In this document: one piece after another, positions 27,404 to 34,742 of the stretch | Numbering within the stretch: the first letter of the stretch is position 1 | Layout of the letters: each line of letters starts with the position of its first letter | DNA from: Chloroflexota bacterium | Lineage (GTDB): Bacteria > Chloroflexota > Anaerolineae > Anaerolineales > Anaerolineaceae | Length of the DNA: 64,000 bases | NCBI GenBank assembly: GCA_021825925.1 | Contig: JAKAFP010000008.1 | Location: 1-64,000, forward strand | Reading direction: 5' to 3' | Position numbers and translations under genes: made by a program | The notes under the pieces: model-generated | Databases searched by the model: none | Told to the model about the DNA's origin: nothing | The model's input: only the letters and a program-made list of their open reading frames with translations

Positions 27404-27438
27404 GCAGGGGAGGGTTTTGAACCCTCCCCTGCTTTTTT
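27404..27438 (+). terminator. Intrinsic terminator after gmd
   Basis: GCAGGGGAGGGTT pairs with its complement across a short loop and is followed by six T. It resembles, but is not identical to, the palindromes at 20634 and 37274. Confidence 0.9.
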
Positions 27439-27501
27439 CTTGCAATTATAGAACATTAGTGCTATTATGATCTCAACGATAATCGTTCAAAGGAGATCAT
27501 C

Positions 27502-28053
27502 ATGACCAGCACACAAAAAGCCATCATCCCCGGAATCGCATTTGGAATTCTCGTTCTGGTTTTGCTCAGCCGGTTGGTCAACCCGACCCTGATCGCCGAG
27601 GCTGCCACAGAGGCCGTAACGCCTGACGTTTCTTCGGGCAACTGCGCTTTTTTCGACCGTTACCCTTCCAAAGTTCAGCCCTGGTGCGGATTTATCGAAC
27701 AGGCCGCCTCCAAATATGGCGTGGATGCCTTGCTGGTCGCTTCAGTAATGCTTCAGGAAAGCGGCGGCCAACCCCAGATCATGTCTGCATCCGGAGCGGT
27801 TGGCTTGATGCAGGTCATGCCCAGGGACGGCATTGCCGCCGGGTTTCAGTGTGTGAACGGCCCTTGTTTTGCTTCCCGCCCCAGTATTGAAGAACTCAAA
27901 GATCCAGCCTTCAATGTGGATTATGGCGTGCGGATGCTGGCAGGGCTGATCGAAAAGCACGGCGACATCCGCGAAGCGTTGAAATCTTACGGTCCGTATG
28001 ACGTCGGTTACCGCTACGCTGACCAGGTACTGACCATCCGCAATAGTCTGTGA
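27502..28053 (+). CDS. Lytic transglycosylase, membrane-anchored
   Basis: A 183-residue SLT-domain protein. A hydrophobic helix at residues 8-27 anchors or exports it. The catalytic Glu lies in VMLQESGGQPQIMS near residue 88, followed by GAVGLMQVMP and the third motif VDYGVRMLAGLI ... ALKSYGPYDVGYRYADQVL. It would cleave peptidoglycan glycan strands with 1,6-anhydro product formation. Two Cys (about residues 115 and 120, QCVNGPCFAS) could form a disulfide. AAAGGAG precedes the ATG. It is followed directly by the tRNA-Arg promoter. Confidence 0.88.
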   Translation: MTSTQKAIIPGIAFGILVLVLLSRLVNPTLIAEAATEAVTPDVSSGNCAFFDRYPSKVQPWCGFIEQAASKYGVDALLVASVMLQESGGQPQIMSASGAVGLMQVMPRDGIAAGFQCVNGPCFASRPSIEELKDPAFNVDYGVRMLAGLIEKHGDIREALKSYGPYDVGYRYADQVLTIRNSL

Positions 28054-28059
28054 TTACCC

Positions 28060-28088
28060 TTGAAGGGACATTTAGGCGATGCTATAAT
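28060..28088 (+). promoter_or_regulatory. Promoter of tRNA-Arg
   Basis: TTGAAG (28060-28065) and TATAAT (28083-28088) are separated by 17 bases and lie 10 bases before the tRNA 5' end. Confidence 0.8.
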
Positions 28089-28097
28089 GACTGCGTT

Positions 28098-28171
28098 GCC
28101 TCGGTAGCTCAATAGGATAGAGCAAAGCACTCCTAACGCTTAGGTTGAGAGTTCGAGTCCCTCCCGGGGCA
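28098..28171 (+). tRNA. tRNA-Arg (anticodon CCT)
   Basis: The 74-base cloverleaf is: acceptor GCCTCGG / CCGGGGC, D-stem GCTC / GAGC, anticodon loop CTCCTAA (CCT at 28132-28134), variable AGGTT, T-loop TTCGAGT, discriminator A; CCA is not encoded. Two stems have an A-C mismatch: position 31-39 in the anticodon stem and 52-62 in the T-stem. It decodes AGG. It is followed by repeats made of its own 3' part. Confidence 0.9.
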
Positions 28172-28193
28172 CTATTTATTTAACAAAATTCTA

Positions 28194-28325
28194 TTAGGTT
28201 GAGAGCACCCAGGAGGTGTGCTATCCCCTAACGGGGACTTCGTTCGAGTCCCTCCCGTACCTCTCGCCGCTTTGCGGCTCGGGTACACAATAACCGTGGG
28301 GCACTATTTATTTAACAAAAATCTA
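28194..28325 (+). repeat. tRNA-Arg-derived repeat, unit 2
   Basis: The unit opens with TTAGGTTGAGAG, as in the tRNA variable/T region, has an insert (28206-28242) with the stems CACC/GGTG and TCCCCTAACGGGGA, then TTCGAGTCCCTCCC as in the T-arm, a second insert (28257-28297) with a GCCGC/GCGGC stem inside GTACC/GGTAC, and finally GGGGCACTATTTATTTAAC, the tRNA 3' end and its downstream flank. Confidence 0.85.
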
Positions 28326-28500
28326 TTAGGTTGAGAGCACGCCCCTTCGGGGTGCACGCCATCTGGGGTGTGCTATCCTCTAACGGGGAATTCGTTCGAG
28401 TCCCTCCCGTACCTCTCGCCGCTTTGCGGCTCGCCCTGAAAGAACTAGGGACAGGTGGTACACAAAAACCGTGGGGCACTATTTGTTCAACAATAATCCA
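28326..28500 (+). repeat. tRNA-Arg-derived repeat, unit 3
   Basis: Same order as unit 2 with longer inserts: the first (28338-28394) adds a GCCCC/GGGGT hairpin before the shared TGCTATCC..CTAACGGGGA part; the second (28409-28472) keeps the GCCGC/GCGGC stem and adds CCCTGAAAGAACTAGGG. The tRNA-like T-arm (28395-28408) and 3' end plus flank (from 28473) are retained. Confidence 0.85.
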
Positions 28501-28535
28501 TTAGGCTGAGAGCACCCGAAGGGTGTACTATCCCC
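28501..28535 (+). repeat. tRNA-Arg-derived repeat, unit 4 (truncated)
   Basis: It begins TTAGGCTGAGAG, then CACCC-GAA-GGGTG and TATCCCC, after which the similarity stops. No T-arm copy follows. From 28536 to 28638 nothing further is recognised. Confidence 0.75.
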
Positions 28536-28638
28536 TTTACAAAGTGAAGGATGGCCCGCGAAAACGTGTTTTTCCATTTTCTTTTAGCCACAAGTTCATG
28601 TTAATCAATTAAATTAAATAACTCTTAACTTAAAATCC

Positions 28639-28667
28639 TTGAAACTCGTTTTAGGTTGGAGTATACT
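28639..28667 (+). promoter_or_regulatory. Promoter abutting a hairpin terminator
   Basis: TTGAAA (28639-28644) and TATACT (28662-28667) are separated by 17 bases. The expected transcription start (about 28674) is the first base of the hairpin that follows. Confidence 0.65.
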
Positions 28668-28673
28668 AATTCT

Positions 28674-28717
28674 AGATAAACACTTGGGTGCCCCCCTCAC
28701 CCAGGTGCTTATCTTTT
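28674..28717 (+). ncRNA. Candidate hairpin RNA of about 45 nt
   Basis: AGATAA-A-CACTTGGGTG, a six-C loop, and CACCCAGGTG-CTTATCT form a nearly continuous 17-pair stem followed by TTTT. It starts where the promoter just upstream should initiate, so the primary product would be a single hairpin ending in U. The next plus-strand gene starts 670 bases away and has its own ribosome site. It may also simply be the terminator for the repeat region. Confidence 0.5.
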
Positions 28718-28772
28718 AATGCAGTTAATACAAAAACCCGGTTTCTTTTCGAATTTAAAACCGCTGAAAAAT

Positions 28773-28805
28773 AACCTTGCCAAGGTTTAAAACCATGGCA
28801 AGGTT
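28773..28805 (-). terminator. Hairpin with T-run on the minus strand
   Basis: AACCTTGCC and GGCAAGGTT pair; on the minus strand the stem is followed by ATTTTTC. With the hairpin at 28823-28842 it closes the minus-strand gene at 28850. Confidence 0.6.
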
Positions 28806-28822
28806 GCATTCAGACATAAATG

Positions 28823-28842
28823 GCCGGAGATCTCTCTCCGGC
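28823..28842 (-). terminator. Hairpin just after the minus-strand hypothetical gene
   Basis: GCCGGAGA and TCTCCGGC pair around four bases, eight bases after the stop codon. There is no strong T-run, so it may act with the second hairpin downstream. Confidence 0.5.
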
Positions 28843-28849
28843 TTTGTGG

Positions 28850-29203
28850 TTATTCCAAATTGGTCAAATCGTCTTCGTCGTCGTATTCCAGGTCAACATC
28901 GGAATCTTCACGCCTGATCCAAAGAAAGAGCACCTGGCCGTCATTGGTCTCGCTTGAACGGGCGGCTAGAATGGGCACCTTCTCTTCCAATCCCATCTCG
29001 TTGCGGTAATGTAGATAGATCGGCTGTTTCTGGGTCCACATGCGGTGACAGCGTTCAACCAGTGCAGGGCCATTGTACGTGCGCAAACGGGTCAAGGCCG
29101 TGTAATAAACCGACGGACTTTCGTTCAGTCCCAACGCCCAGCCATCATCAATGCTCTCAAAGATGGGGGGCGGACCTTCAATGATGGTGATTTTCTCGTC
29201 CAT
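28850..29203 (-). CDS. Hypothetical protein with acidic tail
   Basis: A 117-residue soluble protein with no family recognised. It begins MDEKITIIEGPPPIFESIDDG, has a middle rich in Arg/Tyr (TRLRTYNGPALVERCHRMW) that could be an alpha/beta or PAS-like fold, and a C-terminal tail almost entirely acidic (SDVDLEYDDEDDLTNLE). The start at 29203 is preferred because GGAG lies seven bases upstream; in-frame starts further upstream lack one. It is divergent from hsp20. A regulatory or binding protein is possible but nothing shows it. Confidence 0.65.
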   Translation of the reverse strand: MDEKITIIEGPPPIFESIDDGWALGLNESPSVYYTALTRLRTYNGPALVERCHRMWTQKQPIYLHYRNEMGLEEKVPILAARSSETNDGQVLFLWIRREDSDVDLEYDDEDDLTNLE

Positions 29204-29384
29204 ATTCATGCTCCGCACACAGTTTACCATAAACAAGCGGCCAATCGTGGAATTGTCCAAGGTTAACAATTCTCTTAGTATTATCGGCCCAATTCTGATA
29301 TGAATTAGATGAATCGTTAATCCTGCTTATACACTTCCCTCCTAGAATTAGCACTAATAAACAATAAAGTTATGGAGGATCAAA

Positions 29385-29804
29385 ATGAATTTCTACTTTA
29401 CCACCCCAACATCAGTCATGGAAGCTCGCCGCCGGATGATGAGACGCATGTTTGACGAGACCGTCGAAGAGGAACCCACTTTCAGCATTCCGATGAACCT
29501 GAGCTCCAACCAGGATGAATACACCATCACCGCTCTTGTACCTGGGTTATCGTCTGAAGCCGTAAACATTCAATTCAACAATGGTGTGCTGACCGTGGAT
29601 GGCGAATATCCTGAATCCCAACTGGAAGGCCAGGATGTGCATCTTTCAGAGCTGCCAGTTGGAAAATTCAGCCGCTCCATCGAGTTCAACAACCCGGTAG
29701 CCGCAGAGAAGATCGAAGCCAGTTTGAAAGACGGCGTATTGACCCTGCGCATTCCCAAAGCGGAAGAAGCCAAACCCAAAACCATCAAGATCGCAACCAA
29801 ATAA
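29385..29804 (+). CDS. Small heat-shock protein, Hsp20 family
   Basis: A 139-residue holdase chaperone. The alpha-crystallin domain covers residues about 33-130: IPMNLSSNQDEYTITALVPGL, then VLTVDGEYPES, GKFSRSIEFNNPV and the closing LKDGVLTLRIPKAEE. The C-terminal IxI-type anchor is TIKIATK. The N-terminus is short and Arg-rich. GGAGG lies seven bases before the ATG. A TTAGCACT half-site sits upstream but the full CIRCE operator is missing, so HrcA control is not supported. A terminator follows. Confidence 0.92.
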   Translation: MNFYFTTPTSVMEARRRMMRRMFDETVEEEPTFSIPMNLSSNQDEYTITALVPGLSSEAVNIQFNNGVLTVDGEYPESQLEGQDVHLSELPVGKFSRSIEFNNPVAAEKIEASLKDGVLTLRIPKAEEAKPKTIKIATK

Positions 29805-29819
29805 CCACATCGCTTTACA

Positions 29820-29849
29820 CAACGGACAGGCCAACCCCTGTCCGTTTTT
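29820..29849 (+). terminator. Intrinsic terminator after hsp20
   Basis: AACGGACAGG pairs with CCTGTCCGTT around six bases and is followed by TTTT. The birA -10 box lies 12 bases further on. Confidence 0.88.
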
Positions 29850-29860
29850 GTTTAAGCGGA

Positions 29861-29866
29861 TAAAAT
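29861..29866 (+). promoter_or_regulatory. -10 box of birA (leaderless start)
   Basis: TAAAAT ends six bases before the birA ATG, and no Shine-Dalgarno is present. Confidence 0.55.
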
Positions 29867-29872
29867 ACCTTC

Positions 29873-30685
29873 ATGGACAGCATCCAACTCGCTGACGCTT
29901 TATCCAAGACACCCGTCACTGCCTTCCGCGCATTCGAGACGATTGGCTCCACCAACGATGAAGCCCTCGCTTGGGCGGACCAAGGTGCCGCCGACTTTTC
30001 GCTGGTAATTTCTGATGAACAAACCAAAGGCAGGGGACGTTTTGACCGCCGGTGGGTCACCCGACCGGGTTCATCGCTGGCTTTCAGTCTGATCCTTAAC
30101 CCCTCCCCTGTTGAAATTGAACATCTCAGCCTGTTTGCCCCGTTGTGTGGGCTGGCCGTCCATGACGCGGTAAAGGTTTTTTTCAACCTTGAACCGGAGA
30201 TCAAATGGCCGAACGACATCCTGATCGAACGCAAAAAGTGCTGCGGTATTTTGGTGGAAGCCAACTGGACGGATGGGATTCCAAACGCAGTGGTATTGGG
30301 AATCGGGATCAATATCACCCAAGACTCCGTACCGCCGAGTGACGGACAGCTGTTTTCCGCAGCCTGCCTCGAAGAGTTTACCCACTGCCCTGTGGATCGC
30401 TTTAGCGTGCTCCAACATGTGCTCAACAATATTCAAAAATGGCGGGCAGAGCTGGGAACTTCCCGGTTCTTTGAACATTGGACCAATCATCTGGCCTTCA
30501 AGGGCGAACAGGTCATGATTGTGAAATCAGAAAAACAATCTATAATTGGGGTTGAAAAAGGAATTGATCAGCACGGCAACCTGGTGCTGCTGTTGGACAA
30601 CAACGAAGAAAAAGCTTTTGAAGTCGGCGACGTTCACCTGCGGCCGTTGAACACTTCAAATAATAGTGGAGGAAACCATGCTTGA
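29873..30685 (+). CDS. birA: Biotin--[acetyl-CoA-carboxylase] ligase
   Basis: A 270-residue ligase that makes biotinyl-AMP and attaches biotin to the carboxyl carrier protein. Motifs: GSTNDEALAWADQGA, the biotinyl-AMP loop KGRGRFDRRWV (canonical GRGRxxRxW), IKWPNDILI, KKCCGILVEANW and GIGINI. The C-terminal SH3-like domain follows (KGEQVMIV ... GDVHLRP). There is no N-terminal helix-turn-helix, so it is the monofunctional (group I) type without repressor activity. It overlaps the next small gene by eight bases. Confidence 0.93.
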   Translation: MDSIQLADALSKTPVTAFRAFETIGSTNDEALAWADQGAADFSLVISDEQTKGRGRFDRRWVTRPGSSLAFSLILNPSPVEIEHLSLFAPLCGLAVHDAVKVFFNLEPEIKWPNDILIERKKCCGILVEANWTDGIPNAVVLGIGINITQDSVPPSDGQLFSAACLEEFTHCPVDRFSVLQHVLNNIQKWRAELGTSRFFEHWTNHLAFKGEQVMIVKSEKQSIIGVEKGIDQHGNLVLLLDNNEEKAFEVGDVHLRPLNTSNNSGGNHA

Positions 30686-30896
30686 CGATTTACGCAATTC
30701 AGCCGGTTCCGGCTTTGAAGAAGAAGATCCGCTGGATGACAGACACTATGCAGCCGCGGAAAAACCGCGGAAAAGCAAATTCCTGGGCATGACCGCCGGG
30801 CAGCGCTTCGTGATCGCTTTTTTTGTATTTTTAATGATCGCCATTATCGGAGTCTTTGTGCTGATCGTCTTTCAGAAAATCTATCCACCGATTTAA
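30678..30896 (+). CDS. Small single-pass membrane protein
   Basis: A 72-residue protein: an acidic N-terminal half (EEEDPLDDRHYAAAEKPRK), then one hydrophobic helix (about residues 43-66, FVIAFFVFLMIAIIGVFVLI) and a very short end. The cytoplasmic-N, single-helix layout follows from the charges. The start at 30678 has GGAGG five to nine bases upstream and overlaps the end of birA, so it is translationally coupled to it. Function unknown; small tail-anchored proteins of this kind often bind a larger membrane partner. Confidence 0.75.
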   Translation: MLDDLRNSAGSGFEEEDPLDDRHYAAAEKPRKSKFLGMTAGQRFVIAFFVFLMIAIIGVFVLIVFQKIYPPI

Positions 30897-30947
30897 GGCG
30901 ATAATTTTGTTTAAGGAAAATTAACTGAATCTTATAGTTTAGGGCAG

Positions 30948-30984
30948 GAATCCAAATTCTAAAAAAAGAATTTGGATTCTTTTG
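30948..30984 (+). terminator. Terminator after birA operon, A/T-rich stem
   Basis: GAATCCAAATTCT and its complement pair around a short A loop, followed by TTTT. It shares the core CCAAATTCT with the second hairpin 30 bases on. Confidence 0.85.
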
Positions 30985-31011
30985 TAAAACAAGAGCGTTT
31001 TTGATTAATGC

Positions 31012-31048
31012 AAGACTCCAAATTCTGAAAAAGAATTTGGAGTCTTTT
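31012..31048. terminator. Second hairpin between convergent birA and gyrA units
   Basis: AAGACTCCAAATTCT pairs with AGAATTTGGAGTCTT and is followed by TTTT on the plus strand and preceded by A-rich sequence. It lies 27 bases from the gyrA stop. Confidence 0.8.
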
Positions 31049-31074
31049 AATCGGTTAAATTTGCTGGAAATTAA

Positions 31075-33690
31075 CTATTCTTGTTCCGAATTGTCTTCCT
31101 CGGATTCGATGTCGTCAACTTCGTTGTCTTCCGGTTCAATGGCTTCAAGATCGAGATCAACTGTTTCCATCTCGTCAATTTCTTCTGACACAATGTCAGA
31201 GACCAACTCTTCTGATGGTCGTTTCTCTTTCATAGCCGGATCGTTACGCTCAAGGTCCTTGGCAGCCATTCTCGCCACGGAGGCTACGATGCTGTCTTTC
31301 AGATCCATCACCTTGAAGCCGCGGGTCGAACGTCCGCTCATGGAGATGACCTTGACCTTCAAGCGCAGCATGATGCCACCGGAGGAGATCATGGTCACGT
31401 CATCGTCATCCTGAACCACACGGGCATCCGCAATCTCGCCAATCTTGGGCAGGCTCTTCTGATCAATGGTGGCTACGCCGCCGGTTGCCCTACCCTTGGT
31501 GGGATATTCTTCAAGTCTGGAGCATTTTCCAAAGCCATTTTCAGTGACTACCAGCAATTTGCCCTGGGGTTCGATCACATCCATTGATGCCAGCTTGTCG
31601 CCCGGTTTGAGGGTGATGCCGGTCACACCGGCTGCCTGCCGGCCCATGGTACGAATGGAGGATTCCTTGATACGAAGCGCCTGTCCGCGCCGGGTGACCA
31701 TGATGATCTCGTCTTTGCCAGTGGTCAATTTGACCCAACCCAGTTTGTCGTTCTCATCCAGGTTCATGGCAATCAACCCTGAAGGTCTCACGCTGGCGAA
31801 TTCAGAGAGCTGTACACGCTTTACACGGCCGAATATTGTGGCCATGGTGAAACAGGAGCCATTTTCAAAATTAGGCACAGATACGGCCGCCGTGATGCGT
31901 TCAGACGGGTCCATGGCAAGCACATTGACAATGGGGATGCCGCGATCCGTTCGGTTGGCATCGGGGATCTGATACACCTTTTCGGAATACACCTTACCTT
32001 TATCCGAGAAGAACAGCAGTGTATGCAGGGTGCGCGCAGGCACCAGCAGCACCACTTCGTCCTCGTTACGGACGGTCTGGCCGGATACGCCGCGTCCACC
32101 ACGTCCCTGGGTTCGGTACAGGTTGGCTGCCACGCGTTTGATGTATCCACGCTGGGTGAAGGTGATCAGCACGGATTCATCCGCTACCAGGTCTTCTTCC
32201 TTCAATTCCTCATGGGCTTCAGCAACGATGCGGGTACGACGCTCGTCCCCGGTTTTCTCAGCCACCAGAGCCAGGTCTTCTTTGATCACGGCCAGGATCT
32301 TTTTGGGATGAGCCAAGAGATCTTCGAGGTACTCGATCTTGGAGAGCACTTCGCGGTGTTCGTCTTCGATCTTCTGACGTTCGAGCGCAGACAACCTGCG
32401 CAATTGCATATCCAAAATAGCCTGTGCCTGGATCTCGGTGAGACCGAAGCGGCTGACCAAATTGACCTTCGCCACATCCGGGTCTTTCGATTCACGGATG
32501 GTTTTGATCACATCATCCAGGTTGGCCAAAGCGATCAGCAAGCCATCCAGGATGTGAGCACGGGCACGGGCTTTTTCCAACTCGAACTGAGAACGCCTGG
32601 TAATGATCACCTGACGGTGTTCGATGAAAATCTGCAGTGCACGTTTGAGTGAAAGCAGTCTGGGCTGTCCATCCACCAGCGCTAAAAGATGGACGCTGAA
32701 AGTGGATTGAAGCGCAGTGTATTTGTAAAGCTGATTGAGCACCTGGTTGGGTTGCGCGCCACGGCGCAGTTCAATGACGATGCTCATACCGCGACGATCA
32801 GATTCGTCACGCAGATCAGAGACGGCGTCAAGCTTTCCAGCGCGCGCCAATTCAGCAATGCGTTCGATCAGGCTGGTTTTATTGACTTGGTAAGGGATCT
32901 CGGTGATCACGATCTGATAGCGGTTGCCCTTCATCTCTTCGATGTGTGCCATGCCGCGTACCACCAGTCGTCCGCGCCCGGTACTGTATGCCTGTTGGAT
33001 GCTTTCGCGGCCGACGATCATACCGCCGGTTGGGAAGTCAGGTCCATGCACAAACTGCATCAGGTCTTCAACCGAAATATCTTCCACTTCATCGAAGTGG
33101 TCAATCATATACCCGGTAGCGGCAGAAAGTTCCTTTAGATTGTGTGGTGGAATACTGGTGGCCATACCCACCGCAATGCCGGATGATCCGTTGAGTAAAA
33201 GATTCGGCAATTTGGAAGGCAGAACCGTGGGTTCCTTGAGGGAACCGTCAAAGTTGTCAATGAAATCAACGGTGTTCTTATCAATATCCAGCAGCATTTC
33301 TTCTGCTGTGGCATGCAAACGAGCCTCGGTGTACCTCATCGCCGCCGGGGAATCGCCATCAATCGAGCCGAAGTTACCCTGTCCATCCACCAGCATGTAG
33401 CGCATCGAAAAATCCTGCGCCATTCTGGCCATGGAGTCATAAATGGAGACATCGCCATGTGGATGATACTTGCCAAGTACTTCGCCCACGATACGCGCGG
33501 ATTTCTTGAATGCGGTATTGGAACGGATGCCCATATCGTGCATGGCATAGAGGATACGCCGATGGACAGGTTTGAGACCATCGCGTGCATCTGGCAGGGC
33601 TCTGGCGACGATTACGCTCATGGCATAATCAAGGTAAGCCGAGCGCATTTGTTCATCAATATCGACTTGTTGAATATTTCCGAAATCCAT
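31075..33690 (-). CDS. gyrA: DNA gyrase subunit A
   Basis: An 871-residue type IIA topoisomerase subunit. The catalytic Tyr lies in [10 protein letters not shown] near residue 120; [36 protein letters not shown] and [20 protein letters not shown] are diagnostic. In the quinolone-binding segment the residue equal to E. coli Ser83 is Val81, while the Asp equal to Asp87 is kept (Asp85). The GyrA-box-like RGGRGVSGQ is present in the C-terminal wheel, supporting gyrase rather than topo IV. The last 45 residues are extremely acidic. It stands alone, without gyrB, divergent from pstS. Confidence 0.94.
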   Translation of the reverse strand: MDFGNIQQVDIDEQMRSAYLDYAMSVIVARALPDARDGLKPVHRRILYAMHDMGIRSNTAFKKSARIVGEVLGKYHPHGDVSIYDSMARMAQDFSMRYMLVDGQGNFGSIDGDSPAAMRYTEARLHATAEEMLLDIDKNTVDFIDNFDGSLKEPTVLPSKLPNLLLNGSSGIAVGMATSIPPHNLKELSAATGYMIDHFDEVEDISVEDLMQFVHGPDFPTGGMIVGRESIQQAYSTGRGRLVVRGMAHIEEMKGNRYQIVITEIPYQVNKTSLIERIAELARAGKLDAVSDLRDESDRRGMSIVIELRRGAQPNQVLNQLYKYTALQSTFSVHLLALVDGQPRLLSLKRALQIFIEHRQVIITRRSQFELEKARARAHILDGLLIALANLDDVIKTIRESKDPDVAKVNLVSRFGLTEIQAQAILDMQLRRLSALERQKIEDEHREVLSKIEYLEDLLAHPKKILAVIKEDLALVAEKTGDERRTRIVAEAHEELKEEDLVADESVLITFTQRGYIKRVAANLYRTQGRGGRGVSGQTVRNEDEVVLLVPARTLHTLLFFSDKGKVYSEKVYQIPDANRTDRGIPIVNVLAMDPSERITAAVSVPNFENGSCFTMATIFGRVKRVQLSEFASVRPSGLIAMNLDENDKLGWVKLTTGKDEIIMVTRRGQALRIKESSIRTMGRQAAGVTGITLKPGDKLASMDVIEPQGKLLVVTENGFGKCSRLEEYPTKGRATGGVATIDQKSLPKIGEIADARVVQDDDDVTMISSGGIMLRLKVKVISMSGRSTRGFKVMDLKDSIVASVARMAAKDLERNDPAMKEKRPSEELVSDIVSEEIDEMETVDLDLEAIEPEDNEVDDIESEEDNSEQE

Positions 33691-33764
33691 TTGTGTCTTC
33701 CTTCGAGATGAGAATAACCGGTTAATTATACCCCAAGCTACCTTCCATCACATTTTTCTTAATA

Positions 33765-33797
33765 TTGACATTACCTTTGACTTAATTATTCTTAATT
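33765..33797 (+). promoter_or_regulatory. Candidate Pho-type direct repeats upstream of pstS
   Basis: Three 11-base-phased units, TTGACATTACC, TTTGACTTAAT and TATTCTTAATT, lie upstream of the pstS -10 box. The spacing fits PhoB/PhoP-type operators, but the match to a consensus is loose. Confidence 0.35.
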
Positions 33798-33822
33798 TTT
33801 CGAGTTGATGGATTTTTTCCGA

Positions 33823-33828
33823 TATAAT
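33823..33828 (+). promoter_or_regulatory. -10 box of pstS
   Basis: TATAAT ends seven bases before the pstS ATG. There is no Shine-Dalgarno, so the message is probably leaderless; the -35 is weak, as expected for an activated promoter. Confidence 0.65.
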
Positions 33829-33835
33829 CAGTATT

Positions 33836-34732
33836 ATGAGGCAAAAGTTCGGTTTAATTATTTGTATACTTATCCTCTGTCTTACAGCCTGCAGCTCAAT
33901 GGCAGGTTCAAACGCATCCACTCCCCAAACACCCACCCAATCAAAATACATTGACAACAAAGGGTCAGACACCATCGTCAACCTGGCGCTGGCCTGGGCT
34001 GAACGGTATCAAACCATCCGGCCGGATGTTCAAATTTCAGTCACCGGCGGAGGCACAGGCACCGGTCTGACTGCCCTCGTCAACAAATCCGTGGATATCG
34101 CCAACGCCTCACGCCAGATCAAACCTGAAGAGTTGGACGCTGCTCAAAAAGCCGGCTTGAATCCCCAGGAATTTATCATCGCCCGCGATGCCATTGCCGT
34201 GATCGTTAATCCTGAAAATCCAGTACAGCATCTCACCCTGACCCAGCTCTCAGCCATTTACCGCGGCGAGATCACCAACTGGAAGGAAGTGGGCGGCGAA
34301 GACCGACCCATAGTGAAGCTTTCGCGCGAAACCAATTCAGGTACCCATGTGTTCTTTCTGGAAACTGTCGTAAGGTTGGGCAATAAAGAAGACAAAACCA
34401 TTTTTTCAGCCGACACATTACTGCTGCCCTCTTCTGAAGGGATCATTTCGGAAGTCAGAGAAAACCCGAATGCCATCGGCTATGACGGCCTTGGCTATGT
34501 CACCTCAGAAGTAAAAATGCTGGCTGTCTCATCGCTTAAAACCCCTGATGTTTTTGTCATTCCTTCAGCTGCCACCGTGGCGGATGGTTCCTATATGATC
34601 TCACGTAATTTATACATGTACACTCCAGATGTTCCCACGGGTGAAGTCAAAGCTTATCTTGACTGGATTCTATCTCCCGAGGCTCAACAGATCGTCAAAG
34701 ACCTTGGATTTGTGCCCATTGTGGGTAATTAG
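33836..34732 (+). CDS. pstS: Phosphate ABC transporter, substrate-binding lipoprotein
   Basis: A 298-residue extracellular phosphate-binding protein. A lipoprotein signal ends at LTAC, so Cys19 would be lipidated and anchor it to the membrane. The phosphate-binding loops GSDTIVNL, VTGGGTGTGL and SRETNSGTHVFF are recognisable, as are DIANASRQIKPEE and AIGYDGLGYV. It opens the pstSCAB operon, 10 bases before pstC. No phoU or two-component genes are adjacent, so regulation must come from elsewhere. Confidence 0.93.
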   Translation: MRQKFGLIICILILCLTACSSMAGSNASTPQTPTQSKYIDNKGSDTIVNLALAWAERYQTIRPDVQISVTGGGTGTGLTALVNKSVDIANASRQIKPEELDAAQKAGLNPQEFIIARDAIAVIVNPENPVQHLTLTQLSAIYRGEITNWKEVGGEDRPIVKLSRETNSGTHVFFLETVVRLGNKEDKTIFSADTLLLPSSEGIISEVRENPNAIGYDGLGYVTSEVKMLAVSSLKTPDVFVIPSAATVADGSYMISRNLYMYTPDVPTGEVKAYLDWILSPEAQQIVKDLGFVPIVGN

Positions 34733-34742
34733 AGAGAGTAAT

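Noticed and set aside
28190-28540. CRISPR array
   Set aside because: The repeats are of unequal length, share tRNA sequence and flank, have no regular spacers, and no cas gene is present.
29340-29384. CIRCE operator upstream of hsp20
   Set aside because: Only one half-site (TTAGCACT) is present; the complementary half after nine bases is missing.
10900-33700. Replication origin near recF, rsmG and gyrA
   Set aside because: dnaA and dnaN are absent, the three genes are spread over 20 kb, and no cluster of DnaA boxes was seen.
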